A DNA stretch of 64,000 nucleotides from Halochromatium glycolicum (GTDB lineage: Bacteria; Pseudomonadota; Gammaproteobacteria; Chromatiales; Chromatiaceae), in contig NZ_NRSJ01000001.1 of assembly GCF_016584085.1 (NCBI RefSeq), forward strand, positions 62,001 through 126,000, written 5' to 3'. The notes under the pieces were generated by a model that made no database searches, was not told the DNA's origin, and was given only the letters and a program-made list of their open reading frames with translations. The position numbers and the translations under genes were made by a program. Each line of letters begins with the position of its first letter. Position 1 is the first letter of the stretch. This document shows, piece by piece, positions 1 through 9,215 of this stretch.

Positions 1-545
1 CCGTTGGCGCGCAGATAGCTGTGCAGACGCTCGAACAGGCGCTGTCGCAGCATGGCGTCGATATTGCTGAACGGCTCGTCCATTAACAGCACCCGGGGGG
101 CGACGGCCAGCGCCCGAGCGAGCGCGACCCGCTGCTGCTCACCGCCGGACAGGTTATCGATGCGCCGATGCTTCAGCTGACTGATTTCCAGTAGCTCGAG
201 CAGCGCATCGACCCGCGTTTCGGCATCACGAGCGCGCTTTACGCCGAACGCCACGTTCCCTTCGACATCAAGATTCGGGAAGAGCGTAAACTCTTGAAAT
301 ACCATTGACATACCACGTTTCTGTGGCGGTACGTGGCGATCGGGGCTGCTCAGGAGCTGATCGCCTAGGCGGAGCTCGCCGGTGTCAGGTCGGTCCAGGC
401 CCATGACGAGACGTAACAGCGTTGTCTTGCCGCTGCCGCTAGGACCCAGGACGGTTGCCGTCGTACCGGCTGGAACCTCGAAGGATAGGTTGTTCAGGAT
501 CGTCCGGGTTCGAGTGGCCCGGGTCAGTGCGGTTCCTCGCAGCAC
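1..545 (-). CDS. fbpC: Fe(III)-type ABC transporter ATP-binding protein (3' end cut by window)
   Basis: This is the ATPase subunit of an ABC importer; it would hydrolyse ATP at the cytoplasmic face of the permease encoded just upstream. Reading the minus strand gives Walker A GPSGSGKT near residue 35, a Q-loop MVFQEF, the ABC signature LSGGEQQ and Walker B LLMDEP followed by FSNID. The start is most likely the GTG at 545, three bases after the permease stop and in the same frame. The C-terminal part continues beyond base 1. The iron assignment comes from the neighbouring two-domain permease and FbpA-like binding protein, so the substrate is inferred; thiamine or putrescine-type relatives are less likely. 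Confidence 0.85.
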   Translation of the reverse strand, partial: MLRGTALTRATRTRTILNNLSFEVPAGTTATVLGPSGSGKTTLLRLVMGLDRPDTGELRLGDQLLSSPDRHVPPQKRGMSMVFQEFTLFPNLDVEGNVAFGVKRARDAETRVDALLELLEISQLKHRRIDNLSGGEQQRVALARALAVAPRVLLMDEPFSNIDAMLRQRLFERLHSYLRAN

Positions 546-548
546 GAA

Positions 549-2087
549 TCAGGGTCTCCCGCCGAGCCAACGATTCAGGGAGAGTACTGGGTAGATCAAC
601 ACCAGCACAAGACTCAGCGTATAGAGGGCCGCGGGCGGATAAAGATCGATCTCGGCGAACCGAAAGATGGATAAGGCAAGCGAACCGTAGCCGAATGGCT
701 GCAGGACGAGGGAGAGGGTCAGCTCCTTCGACGTGATCACAAATACGAGCAGAGCGGCAATCACCAGCGGTCCGCGGATTTGGGGTAACAATACCCTTAA
801 GAGGCCGTGGAGTCGGCCGCGACCTGCGCATCGCAATGCGTCATCAAGCCTTGGAGAAACACCGGCAAGACCACTCTCAATGCTGAAGGACGCAAAGGCG
901 GTGAAACGCAGTGTCGTCGCCAACAGCACCAGCAACAGGGTGTCGGCGAGCCACGCGCCTCCTGCGGTTTGATAGCTCCAGCCGGTCAGAAACAACAACG
1001 CAATGGCCAGTGCGATGGCTGGCATGCCGTACGTCAGACTCAGTACCGAAAGGATGCCGAGACGCCAGTGGGGTCCATCGGCGGCGCGGGCCGTCAACGC
1101 AAAGAAAAGTCCGAGCAGCAATGTCAACGCTGCCGTGCCGATGCCCAGGAGCAACGTATTCAACAGGTCGCCATAGAGTTCCCGGAGTCGGAAACGGTCG
1201 ATTGCCTCGGCGGCCCAGGCCAACAGCCAGAGCATCGGCCAGGCGAAACCCAAGAGCACCGGCAGCGAGCAGGCGGCGGCTGCCAGCCAGGCGAGCGAAA
1301 AAGAAAGATGCTGGCGCTCTGGCGAGCGCGGTCGATTGGTTAGGGTGGTAAAACTGCGCCCTTGGGTAAGCCCTCCGTAGGCCGCCACCAGCAAGAGCGG
1401 TAGCAGGGCCGTCAGCAGTGCCAACTGAGCGGCTAGGGCCTGATCATACTGGGAGAACCAGGCTCGGTGGACGGCTATGGTCAGCGTGCGCAAACCGAGC
1501 GCGCTGGCGGTACCGAAGTCGCTTACGACCTCGACGACCACTAACAGTACTCCCAAGAGCATTGCCGGCAGCGCAAGAGGTAGCAGGATCTGCCAAGTCG
1601 TGCGCCAGCGGCCGACGCCCAAGGTCCAACCGGCCTCGAGGTAGCCGGCCGTCTGCCGGCGAAAACTGGCTTGCGTCAACATGTAGATATAGGGATACAG
1701 TGTCAGCGCTAACAAGAAGGCGGCGGCGGGGGGGGATTCGACAACGGGCGACCAGTCGAAGCGATGAGAGAGCTCCCGGTAGACGATCGCTACGAGGTAG
1801 CTTGGGAGCACCAGTGGAAGCGCTAGCGCCGAGTCCAGCAGGCGTCGTCCTGGAAACTCGAAGAAGGTCGTCAGCCAGGCGCCACCGACCCCGATCGGCA
1901 GCGCCAGCATCGCCGCTGCGGCCGCCAGGAGCACGGTGGTGGCGACGTAGCCTGGCAGCACGGTGTCAGCCAGCCGCCATAGCGCCGCCGTCTCCAGCGG
2001 CGCGGTAGCCCGAAACAGCAGAAGCAGCGCTGGCGCTAAGAACAGCGCCAGCGCCAGCCCGGTCAGGACGCGTCTCAGCGTTGACAT
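549..2087 (-). CDS. fbpB: Fe(III) ABC transporter permease (two fused permease domains)
   Basis: A 512-residue inner-membrane permease with about twelve hydrophobic segments, arranged as two tandem ABC-permease modules as in FbpB/SfuB/HitB. Each half has an EAA-type loop that contacts the ATPase: EAGWTLGVGRWRTTW near residue 150 and DALRCAGRGRLHG near residue 415. Length is normal for the fused type. It sits between the binding-protein gene (137 bp upstream) and the ATPase gene (3 bp downstream), so the three form one transcription unit on the minus strand. The ribosome site before the ATG at 2087 is weak. Substrate iron is inferred from family and context. Confidence 0.9.
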   Translation of the reverse strand: MSTLRRVLTGLALALFLAPALLLLFRATAPLETAALWRLADTVLPGYVATTVLLAAAAAMLALPIGVGGAWLTTFFEFPGRRLLDSALALPLVLPSYLVAIVYRELSHRFDWSPVVESPPAAAFLLALTLYPYIYMLTQASFRRQTAGYLEAGWTLGVGRWRTTWQILLPLALPAMLLGVLLVVVEVVSDFGTASALGLRTLTIAVHRAWFSQYDQALAAQLALLTALLPLLLVAAYGGLTQGRSFTTLTNRPRSPERQHLSFSLAWLAAAACSLPVLLGFAWPMLWLLAWAAEAIDRFRLRELYGDLLNTLLLGIGTAALTLLLGLFFALTARAADGPHWRLGILSVLSLTYGMPAIALAIALLFLTGWSYQTAGGAWLADTLLLVLLATTLRFTAFASFSIESGLAGVSPRLDDALRCAGRGRLHGLLRVLLPQIRGPLVIAALLVFVITSKELTLSLVLQPFGYGSLALSIFRFAEIDLYPPAALYTLSLVLVLIYPVLSLNRWLGGRP

Positions 2088-2224
2088 CGTTGAGCCGCGG
2101 CCGGTGGAAGTGGTGGTGGAGACTGGATGCTTCCGGTCTTCTGCTTGCGCTTGCGCGGCCTGCTGTGAGGACCCGCCTTAGAAAGGGACTTGACAAGTGT
2201 TCTCGAACAGCGCATCAGGGGCCG

Positions 2225-3271
2225 TTAGCGGTCGCTGTCGAAGTCGACCTCATCCAGTATTGTCACAATGGCATCGCGATGGGCCGCAATCGCGTCCAAC
2301 GGTATGAAGTTGGCTTTGAAGCGACCGCCCTCGATACCCTCCTGCCGATTTCCCAGTGCGCGGAGACTGTCCAGCATCTCCACGTCGTCCCGGACCGGAT
2401 ACTCGAAGGTGGTGTTTACGATGAACTCCTGTCCGGCGTTACTCACGAGGAACTCCAGCAGCTGCGTCGCGGCGGGGACGTTCCTATTGGCTGTGGTCAG
2501 TGCGGCGCCGCCGCGCATGATGTAGGAGCCGCCGGATTCCTGATTTGGGAATATCAAGTAGGTGGCCTTGCCCCAGGCTCGCTGCTCTGGGTTTGCCAGC
2601 ATGATTGGCATATAATAAGAATTGCCGAGCGATAGGTCACACTCGCCCTCGTAGATGGCGCGCACCTGAGCGCGGTCATTGCCTTTAGGCCGGCGAGCGA
2701 GATTCGCATGCAGGCCCATAATGAAGGCGCGAGCCGCCGGCAGACCTTGGTCTTCGGCCATTTGCGAAAGCAGGCTCAAGTTATAGTTGTGATATCCAGA
2801 ACGGATGCAGATTCGGCCACGCCATTCTGGGTCCGTCAGATCGGCGTAGGTCTCGATGGAATCGGGCTCGACCCGCTCCTTCGAGGCGAAGATTACCCGC
2901 GGCCGGTAGGACAAGGTGATGTAGGCATCGTCCGCGTCGCGGAAGCGTGCCGGCAGCTCTGCAGCGATGGTTGACGAATCAAAGGGGCGCAGCAGCCGCT
3001 GTTGCTTCGCTTCTTCGAGGATGTCCGCGGTTTTGGTAATGATCAGATCAGCCTCGGTCGGACGCGACTGGAGTCTTGCGATCAAACCCTTGTCGACGAA
3101 TGCGGACTCGATTTCGACCCCGGTCAGGGTTCGGTAGTACTCGAACAAGGGCTCGAGGTGGGACGGCGTGCGATCGGAGATCACGCGAACAGTGGTATCG
3201 GCGGCCTGAGCCGCAAATGCGATTCCGAAGGTCAATGCGACGATCGGCAGCAGGCGCTGGATAAGCATCAT
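2225..3271 (-). CDS. fbpA: Periplasmic iron(III)-binding protein of ABC importer
   Basis: A 348-residue periplasmic solute-binding protein of the FbpA/FutA class that hands ferric iron to the FbpB permease. An N-terminal signal peptide (MMLIQRLLPIVALTFGIAFA, cleavage after AQA) is followed by the mature start DTTVRVIS. The segment GNSYYMPIML near residue 230 contains the adjacent tyrosines that ligate iron in this family. The reading frame stays open far upstream, but the start chosen here is the ATG-ATG pair at 3271, because it gives a proper signal peptide and has AAGGGG just before it. It is the first gene of the fbpABC unit. No convincing Fur box was seen by eye in the 278 bp upstream. 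Confidence 0.9.
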   Translation of the reverse strand: MMLIQRLLPIVALTFGIAFAAQAADTTVRVISDRTPSHLEPLFEYYRTLTGVEIESAFVDKGLIARLQSRPTEADLIITKTADILEEAKQQRLLRPFDSSTIAAELPARFRDADDAYITLSYRPRVIFASKERVEPDSIETYADLTDPEWRGRICIRSGYHNYNLSLLSQMAEDQGLPAARAFIMGLHANLARRPKGNDRAQVRAIYEGECDLSLGNSYYMPIMLANPEQRAWGKATYLIFPNQESGGSYIMRGGAALTTANRNVPAATQLLEFLVSNAGQEFIVNTTFEYPVRDDVEMLDSLRALGNRQEGIEGGRFKANFIPLDAIAAHRDAIVTILDEVDFDSDR

Positions 3272-3549
3272 TGTCCCCTTGTCGATAGGAGCTGGTTTGA
3301 GTTGTGTTTTGCGGCGGTGATCGCTCAAACATCGCCGCGTCGCCGTAAAGCAAATATCGTTCCAGAGAGCTGTAGGCACGGCGAACCCTGAGGGGTAATC
3401 AGGTCTATTCGGGAGTGGCGCACGTCTTGAGTGCTGACGCCGTAGCTGTGACTTGGGCCTCGATAGGGGGTGTGCTGTCGCTTTGTGTACAGCCGAGAGG
3501 TGGGGCTGTTCATTCTTGCGCCGTCGGTTGGTCTCAGGGCGAGGAGCCC

Positions 3550-4557
3550 TTAACGCAAGGAATGAAGGATACGGTTCAGCACGGTCAAGGCGCCGGCCGT
3601 GGCCAAGTTCGAATCGCCCGTGCCTCGTCCCCAGGAGCCGTCCTCGTGATACCGCGCCAGCAGATCCCGAGCCAGTGCATCCCGCCAATTCACTGGATTA
3701 CCCCCAGGCTGCTCTATCTCCGATTTCCCGAGCGCAATCAGAGCCGCCGCGAGGCTATCGTCGAACAGGAACCGCTCAAGCGTGCTTAACGGTCCGCCGG
3801 TGTCCAGCAGGGGCCGGGCGGTGATCTCGTGAAAGGCCCTGGCGACCGAAGGATCATCCACGCCGGCGCCGGCAAGCAACAGCCCGACAATGCCGGCACG
3901 CGGCGCCAGGGTTGATGCCGCGGTGGCGTTGTCCCTGGTGTCCCGATCGGATGCTCTGCGCAAGTAGGTAATCGCCTTGTCCCAGATCGGGCTCTGGGGG
4001 TCGAGACCGGTCTCTCGCAGCGCCTGCAGGGCCAGATACTGGATCTCTAGCTGCGGCTGCCCGCTGCCTGGGTCGGCAATGCCACCGTAGCGCGGATCAG
4101 TTGGGGCGATGCCGTGCGCCTCATCCAACTGCGCATCGGCCAAGAAGGCTCGCCCCTTGCTCAGTAGCGAATTGTAACGGGCGTTGCCGGTCGCCTTTAA
4201 CGCAATCAGGGTAATCGCCGTATCCCGGACCCGCTGCGCTGGACTACCGCCGATGGAACCGTCCTCATGTGCTTGACCGAGGAGGTAAGTTAGAGGCCGG
4301 GTGATGAAAGCGCCGTCTGCCTCGTTGTACTCCTGATACGATTCCAGGAAGGCGTGCAGGGCGAGCGCAGTCACGTAGGTCGAGTTGGACCAGCTACCAT
4401 CATCGGCTTGCCGGTCGCGCAGGAAGCGGAGCCCATAATCCGTGTGCTTCAACGCCTGAACGGCCAGTTCACGATCCATCGGCATCTGGGCCGGGGTAGC
4501 AATAGGCCAGCAGGCGATTGCGGCGAGGAGGAGGAGCAGCGGAGTTAGCATCTTCAT
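3550..4557 (-). CDS. Exported prenyltransferase/squalene-cyclase-fold (alpha/alpha toroid) protein
   Basis: A 335-residue protein with a clear signal peptide (MKMLTPLLLLLAAIACWP, cleavage near ATPAQ). The mature part has repeated helical units with DGSW or DGSI turns (residues near 52, 95 and 310) as in terpene-cyclase and prenyltransferase toroid repeats. The DXDD acid motif of true squalene-hopene cyclases is not evident, so catalytic activity is doubtful; a binding or scaffold role is possible. It lies 278 bp upstream of fbpA on the same strand and could be co-transcribed with the iron importer, but that is only inference. The function is unknown. Confidence 0.7.
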   Translation of the reverse strand: MKMLTPLLLLLAAIACWPIATPAQMPMDRELAVQALKHTDYGLRFLRDRQADDGSWSNSTYVTALALHAFLESYQEYNEADGAFITRPLTYLLGQAHEDGSIGGSPAQRVRDTAITLIALKATGNARYNSLLSKGRAFLADAQLDEAHGIAPTDPRYGGIADPGSGQPQLEIQYLALQALRETGLDPQSPIWDKAITYLRRASDRDTRDNATAASTLAPRAGIVGLLLAGAGVDDPSVARAFHEITARPLLDTGGPLSTLERFLFDDSLAAALIALGKSEIEQPGGNPVNWRDALARDLLARYHEDGSWGRGTGDSNLATAGALTVLNRILHSLR

Positions 4558-4777
4558 GGCGGATACTCCGTCCTTCGCGGACCCTTGACTTAACGCTTAT
4601 GCGGGCCGGCGGGGCACGCGCCCACATGAGCCCTTGGTGTCGAAGGCGGTCGACTGGTACCAGAGTAGTCGCTCACCATGCGGCCTTCAGCCCGGCGGGC
4701 TCGCTGACTCGAGCAACCTACTGCAACAGACGTGGCCGCGGCACTGCTGTCGACGGGGGCGAAGATACGGTAGAGGA

Positions 4778-4852
4778 TGGCGCTCCCTAGGGGATTCGAA
4801 CCCCTGTTACCGGCGTGAGAGGCCGACGTCCTAACCACTAGACGAAGGGAGC
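4778..4852 (-). tRNA. tRNA-Glu (anticodon CTC)
   Basis: The minus strand folds into a cloverleaf: acceptor GCTCCCT pairs with AGGGAGC, the T-loop is GGTTCGAATCC, and the anticodon stem TCGGC/GCCGG encloses the loop CTCTCAC with CTC at positions 34-36. The CCA end is encoded at 4778-4780. The D-arm and T-arm match proteobacterial tRNA-Glu closely. The flanking DNA from 4558 to 5163 holds no supported protein gene. Confidence 0.93.
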
Positions 4853-4950
4853 GGAAGTGTCGTGGCGAATCGCGTATTATACGCAGGTCGCCGGCTCGCT
4901 CAAGCCTTTGTGTCGAGGGCGCCGTGCCCAAACCTTGAGTGATCGTCGTC

Positions 4951-5010
4951 GGCGCTGGTATCGGCGCTGGTATCGGCGCTGGTATCGGCGCTGGTATCGG
5001 CGCAGGCATG
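4951..5010. repeat. 12-bp tandem repeat, four perfect copies plus a decayed fifth
   Basis: The unit GGCGCTGGTATC occurs four times head to tail at 4951-4998, then a decayed copy GGCGCAGGCATG ends at 5010. A second short duplication (GCCGGCATTGA) follows directly. It lies in the non-coding stretch between tRNA-Glu and pcnB and is a likely slippage-prone microrepeat. Confidence 0.9.
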
Positions 5011-5163
5011 CCGGCATTGAGCCGGCATTGAACCGGGTCGCTTGCGATTCACAGCCGTGATGCGCGGGCTTGGCCCGCTTCGTTCTGGCTGAGGTCGGGG
5101 CCCGCGTCGTCTGAGCGCGCCCGCTATTGCCCACCCTTAAACCTTGCAGGAACACGAGCCCGT

Positions 5164-6567
5164 TTGCCCTCCGCATCTCTCCCCGAGCCGCTGATCGTCC
5201 CGCGTCCGGAGCATCCGATCTCGCGTGCCGACATCAGCCCCAACGCGCTGAAGGTCCTCAATCGTCTCAAGCAGGCCGGATTCGAGGCGTATCTGGTTGG
5301 TGGCGGTGTGCGAGACCTACTGCTCGGCCATGAGCCGAAGGACTTCGACATCGCAACCAACGCGACCCCCGAAGAGGTCCGGGCGGTCTTCCGGAACTGC
5401 CGTCTGATCGGGCGGCGATTCCGGTTGGCGCATGTCTTTTTTGGCCGCGAGATCGTCGAGGTTGCGACCTTCCGCGGAAGCGGTGCCGACGGTGACGGCG
5501 AGGCACAGGTGCTCGAGAACGGGATGATCTTGCGCGACAACGTCTACGGCAGCATCACCGAGGACGCACTGCGCCGAGATTTCACCGTGAACGCGCTCTA
5601 CTACAACATCGCCGATTTCTCGGTGGTGGACTACGCGGGCGGGTTATCGGACATCGAGGCAGGCCGGTTGCGGTTGATCGGTGATGATCCGGTGGCGCGC
5701 TATCGCGAGGACCCTGTACGCATGCTCCGGGCGGTGCGCTTTGCCTGCAAGCTCGGATTCATCATCGAGCCCGACTGCGCCGAACCGATTCGCGGTCTGG
5801 CCCACCTGCTCGGTGAGATCTCGCCGGCGCGGCTGTTCGATGAAACCTTGAAGCTGTTCCACAGCGGGTATGCGCTGCACGCATTCGAGAAGCTTCGGCA
5901 CTTCGACCTGTTCGTGCAGCTGTTCCCGGCGACTGATGCCTGTTTGGAACGCGAGGATCACGCTTTCCCAATCACCTTCGTCAGTCGCGGCCTCGACAAC
6001 ACCGACAAGCGTATCCTCGAGGGTAAGCCGGTCGCGCCTGCCTTCCTGTTCGCAGTGCTGCTGTGGGAGCCGGTTCGAATTCGGTATCAGGAGCTGCTGG
6101 CCGAGGGCACGCCTTCGGCCGAGGCGATGGCGCTGGCATCGCACGAGATCGCATCCGCCCAGCAGCGGCGGGTGGCGATCCAGAAGCGTTTCGCGCTGCC
6201 GATGCGCGAGATCTGGGCGTTACAGCCGAGGCTGGAGCGACGGCAGGGCAAGCGCCCGTTGGCACTGCTCGGACACCCGCGTTTTCGTGCCGCCTATGAC
6301 TTCCTGCTGTTGCGGGCCGAGGCGGGAGAGACCGACTCGGAGCTTGCACAATGGTGGACGCGTTTCCAGTCCGTCGATGCGGCCGAGCGTGCACGGATGC
6401 TCGGCAGCTCGCCGCAGCGCAAGCGCAAGCGTCGTAAGCGCAAACCGAAGTCGGCCGTGGCGGGAGCGAGCAACGGATCGGGCAATGGGGGCGCCAATTC
6501 CGACGCCGCCTCGAGCGCTGATCGGCCGGCGTCGACGGCCGCCAAGGCGGGTCGTGGCGATGAGTGA
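5164..6567 (+). CDS. pcnB: Poly(A) polymerase I
   Basis: PcnB adds A-tails to the 3' ends of RNAs and so promotes their decay. The 467-residue protein opens with the nucleotidyltransferase domain: GGGVRDLLLG near residue 48, the metal-binding DFDIATNATP just after it, RRFRLAHV, and LRRDFTVNALYYN near residue 138. This pattern matches PcnB better than CCA-adding enzyme. The last 60 residues are a basic tail (KRKRRKRKPK) and then Ser/Gly/Asn/Ala-rich low complexity, typical of RNA-binding tails in the family. The start is uncertain: TTG at 5164 is the first in-frame start and only a poor ribosome site (AGGA about 12 bases upstream) precedes it. The 3' end overlaps folK by 8 bases, indicating translational coupling. 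Confidence 0.9.
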   Translation: MPSASLPEPLIVPRPEHPISRADISPNALKVLNRLKQAGFEAYLVGGGVRDLLLGHEPKDFDIATNATPEEVRAVFRNCRLIGRRFRLAHVFFGREIVEVATFRGSGADGDGEAQVLENGMILRDNVYGSITEDALRRDFTVNALYYNIADFSVVDYAGGLSDIEAGRLRLIGDDPVARYREDPVRMLRAVRFACKLGFIIEPDCAEPIRGLAHLLGEISPARLFDETLKLFHSGYALHAFEKLRHFDLFVQLFPATDACLEREDHAFPITFVSRGLDNTDKRILEGKPVAPAFLFAVLLWEPVRIRYQELLAEGTPSAEAMALASHEIASAQQRRVAIQKRFALPMREIWALQPRLERRQGKRPLALLGHPRFRAAYDFLLLRAEAGETDSELAQWWTRFQSVDAAERARMLGSSPQRKRKRRKRKPKSAVAGASNGSGNGGANSDAASSADRPASTAAKAGRGDE

Positions 6568-7180
6568 GCGGATGAGCCTGGACCGGACGACTCCGGTGCC
6601 GGTCTACATCGGCCTCGGCGCCAACCTCGATGATCCGCGGCAGCAGGTCGAGCGGGCGCTCAGCGAGCTGCAGGCGCTGCCGCAGAGTCGTCTCGCAGCG
6701 ATCTCGCGGCGCTACAGGACGGCGCCGGTCGGCCCCAAGGACCAGCCAGACTTCGTCAATGCGGTCGCGCGGGTGGACACCCTGCTCGACCCGATGACGC
6801 TCTTGGCGTTGCTCCAGCGCATCGAGCGCCGGCACGGCCGCATCCGGAACGGCCGGCGCTGGGGGCCGCGCACGCTCGATCTGGACGTCCTGTTGTTCGG
6901 TGATCAGGTGCTCGATGAGCCTCGGCTGTGCATCCCGCACCCGCAGATGCACAGCCGCGCGTTCGTGCTCGTCCCGCTGGCCGATATCGCCTCAGCTGAG
7001 CTGATGGTGCCCGGCCGCGGCCGCCTAGGCGATCTCCTCGACCAAGTCGCCGAGGCTGCGCAAACGATGCTGCCGCTGCAGGTTGCCGCGGAGGATGAGC
7101 CCGCTGCGGCTGAGCCTGATGCGGCTGAGCCTGATGCGGCTGAGCCTGATGCGCCGCTCAAGCGCGCATCCTTGCCATAA
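6560..7180 (+). CDS. folK: 2-amino-4-hydroxy-6-hydroxymethyldihydropteridine pyrophosphokinase
   Basis: FolK transfers pyrophosphate from ATP to hydroxymethyl-dihydropterin in folate synthesis. The 206-residue product shows the family hallmarks YIGLGANL near residue 15, GPKDQPDFVNAV near residue 57 and the signature GPRTLDLDVLLFG near residue 98. The ATG at 6560 lies inside the end of pcnB, an order common in gammaproteobacteria. A C-terminal tail after about residue 165 is not part of the enzyme core and contains a tandem AEPDA repeat made by three 15-bp DNA units. The open frame extends far upstream of 6560 but there it is only a shadow of pcnB. Confidence 0.92.
   Translation: MSERMSLDRTTPVPVYIGLGANLDDPRQQVERALSELQALPQSRLAAISRRYRTAPVGPKDQPDFVNAVARVDTLLDPMTLLALLQRIERRHGRIRNGRRWGPRTLDLDVLLFGDQVLDEPRLCIPHPQMHSRAFVLVPLADIASAELMVPGRGRLGDLLDQVAEAAQTMLPLQVAAEDEPAAAEPDAAEPDAAEPDAPLKRASLP
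7106..7150 (+). repeat. 15-bp tandem repeat inside the 3' end of folK
   Basis: Three perfect copies of GCGGCTGAGCCTGAT encode the repeated pentapeptide AAEPD in the FolK tail. The unit length is a multiple of three, so gain or loss of copies keeps the frame. Confidence 0.92.
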
Positions 7181-7243
7181 TCGTATCGCGTGCCAGCAGG
7201 CGCGCGGATCTTGCTTCAGCCCGCCTGAACCAAACGATCACCC

Positions 7244-8056
7244 ATGTCGAACGCTACCATTACCACCGCGAGCCTGATGGCGCTGAAGCAGCGCCGCGAG
7301 CCCATCGCCTGTTTAACCTGCTACGACGCCGCCTTCGCCCAACTGCTCGAGCGGGCCGGCGTCGAGGTGCTCCTTGTTGGCGATTCGCTTGGGATGGTGA
7401 TCCAGGGGCGGCCGACCACGCTCGGCGTCACATTGGATCAGATGGTCTACCACACCGGCTGTGTCAGCCGCGCTGCGACACGCTGCCTGGTCATTGCTGA
7501 TATGCCCTTCATGAGCTATGCAACGACCGAGCGCGCGGTCGAGACCGCTGCGCGTCTGATGGGCGAAGGCGGTGCGGCGATGGTGAAGCTCGAGGGTGGG
7601 GCCTGGCTTGCCGAGACGGTGGCACAGCTGGCCCGCTCTGGCGCGCCGGTCTGCGCCCATCTCGGGCTGCTGCCGCAGTCGGTCCATCAACTCGGCGGCT
7701 ACCGGGTGCAGGGACGCGACCCCGAGGGCGCGGAGCGCATCCGCAGCGATGCGCTCGCGCTCCAGGAAGCGGGCGCCTCGTTGCTGGTGTTGGAATGCGT
7801 GCCGAGCGCACTGGCTGAGTCCCTTGCGCAGACATTGCAGATCCCGGTCATCGGGATCGGCGCGGGTAACCGCTGCGACGGGCAGGTGCTGGTCCTGCAT
7901 GACATGCTCGGGCTGACCCCGGGGCGGGCGCCGCGTTTCAGCAAGGATTTCGTCGCCGAGGTGGGTGCCGGGACAGGATTCGCAGCCGCTGTCGAGGCCT
8001 ATCTCAGCGCGGTCAAAGACAGGTCATTCCCGGCCTCCGAGCAAACCCTCGCATAG
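7244..8056 (+). CDS. panB: 3-methyl-2-oxobutanoate hydroxymethyltransferase
   Basis: PanB adds a hydroxymethyl group from methylene-tetrahydrofolate to alpha-ketoisovalerate, giving ketopantoate, the first step to pantothenate and CoA. The 270-residue sequence has the TIM-barrel landmarks: LTCYDAAFAQLLE near residue 25, VGDSLGMVIQG near residue 45 with the metal-binding aspartate, VKLEGG near residue 111, and IGIGAG near residue 205. The ATG at 7244 gives the usual family length. It lies between folK (a folate gene) and panC, linking folate and pantothenate genes on one strand. Confidence 0.95.
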   Translation: MSNATITTASLMALKQRREPIACLTCYDAAFAQLLERAGVEVLLVGDSLGMVIQGRPTTLGVTLDQMVYHTGCVSRAATRCLVIADMPFMSYATTERAVETAARLMGEGGAAMVKLEGGAWLAETVAQLARSGAPVCAHLGLLPQSVHQLGGYRVQGRDPEGAERIRSDALALQEAGASLLVLECVPSALAESLAQTLQIPVIGIGAGNRCDGQVLVLHDMLGLTPGRAPRFSKDFVAEVGAGTGFAAAVEAYLSAVKDRSFPASEQTLA

Positions 8057-8086
8057 GTCAGGGCCTGAGGTTTGGGGGAGCAGTCG

Positions 8087-8962
8087 ATGGAGCGTGTCGA
8101 GTATGTGCGGGAGCTGCGTGAGCGGCGGGCGGCCTGGCGCCGCGCCGGGCAGCGGGTCGCGCTAGTGCCGACCATGGGTCATCTGCACGCGGGCCATCTC
8201 GCTCTGATCAGCGAGGCGGCGCGCTATGCTGGCCGGGTGGTTGCGACCGTGTTCGTCAACCCGCTGCAGTTCGGTGCTGGCGAGGACTTTGCGGCCTATC
8301 CGCGCACCCTGGAGCGTGATGCGAGGATGCTGCGCGAAGCGGGCTGCGACCTGCTGTTCGCGCCTGCCGAGACCGAGGTCTATCCGCGTGGTCGGGATGG
8401 TCAGACCTTCGTCGAGGTGCCCGGCCTCTCCGATGACCTTTGCGGTTCGAGCCGGCCCGGACACTTTCGAGGGGTCGCGACGGTCGTCGCCAAGCTCTTC
8501 AACATGGTGCAACCGGAGGTCGCGGTCTTCGGCGAGAAGGACTTTCAACAGTTGCTGGTGATCCGGCGCATGGCGGCCGATCTCGATCTGCCGATCGAGA
8601 TCGTCGGTGCGCCGACCGTGCGCGAAGCCGATGGCCTCGCGATGAGCTCGCGCAACGCCTACTTGAGCACCGCCGAGCGCGCGATCGCGCCGCGCCTCTA
8701 TCAGACCTTGATCGCAGCCGCTGCAAGGCTGCGAGCGGGCGCTTCCAGTACTGAGATCGAACAGGAAGGCATGGACGCGCTCTCGGCAGCGGGCTTTGTT
8801 CCGGATTATCTCAGTATCCGCCGCCGCGCGGACCTTCTACCGCCAGCTGAGCCGCCTCGCGACGAAGCCGATCGCGCGTTGATCCTCCTCGCGGCAGCCC
8901 GTCTCGGACGCGCCCGGTTGATCGACAATCTTGCCTGCGACCTCGGTGTGCCAGTTGCGTGA
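8087..8962 (+). CDS. panC: Pantothenate synthetase
   Basis: PanC condenses pantoate with beta-alanine using ATP. The 291-residue product contains PTMGHLHAGHLALI near residue 27 with the nucleotide-binding HxGH motif, FVNPLQFG near residue 57, and the KMSKS-like region AMSSRNAYLS near residue 185. The start chosen is the ATG at 8087, preceded by GGGGGAG at 8074-8080; an upstream TTG at 8072 is in frame but lacks a ribosome site. It follows panB by 30 bp, in the same operon. Confidence 0.95.
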   Translation: MERVEYVRELRERRAAWRRAGQRVALVPTMGHLHAGHLALISEAARYAGRVVATVFVNPLQFGAGEDFAAYPRTLERDARMLREAGCDLLFAPAETEVYPRGRDGQTFVEVPGLSDDLCGSSRPGHFRGVATVVAKLFNMVQPEVAVFGEKDFQQLLVIRRMAADLDLPIEIVGAPTVREADGLAMSSRNAYLSTAERAIAPRLYQTLIAAAARLRAGASSTEIEQEGMDALSAAGFVPDYLSIRRRADLLPPAEPPRDEADRALILLAAARLGRARLIDNLACDLGVPVA

Positions 8963-9215
8963 GGGTCAGTGGATCTGAGACGCTAGAATATACTGCACTG
9001 CAGCATAATGGTGTGCTGAGGGCTTTGGCGCCTGGTAGAGGGTGCTGAGACGGCGATGGTCGAGCCGCACCAGATGCTGGTACCGCCCCGGCGCGGATGC
9101 CCTTCTCCGGACGCCTCACTCCGGACCTAGCGGTGAGCCGCGCCCAGCCATGACGGCCTAGTCGAAGACCGGCTACCGGCGGCGCCTGACTGTTGTTAAT
9201 CCTGGGAGACGACGA

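Noticed and set aside
5870-6559. A long open frame in front of folK that would make a 436-residue FolK fusion
   Set aside because: It overlaps pcnB in another frame, is rich in arginine and serine as out-of-frame GC-rich DNA is, and the true FolK start at 6560 is clear.
9000-9215. A promoter for panD around TATACT at 8989
   Set aside because: No -35 element at a proper distance could be found; left unassigned.
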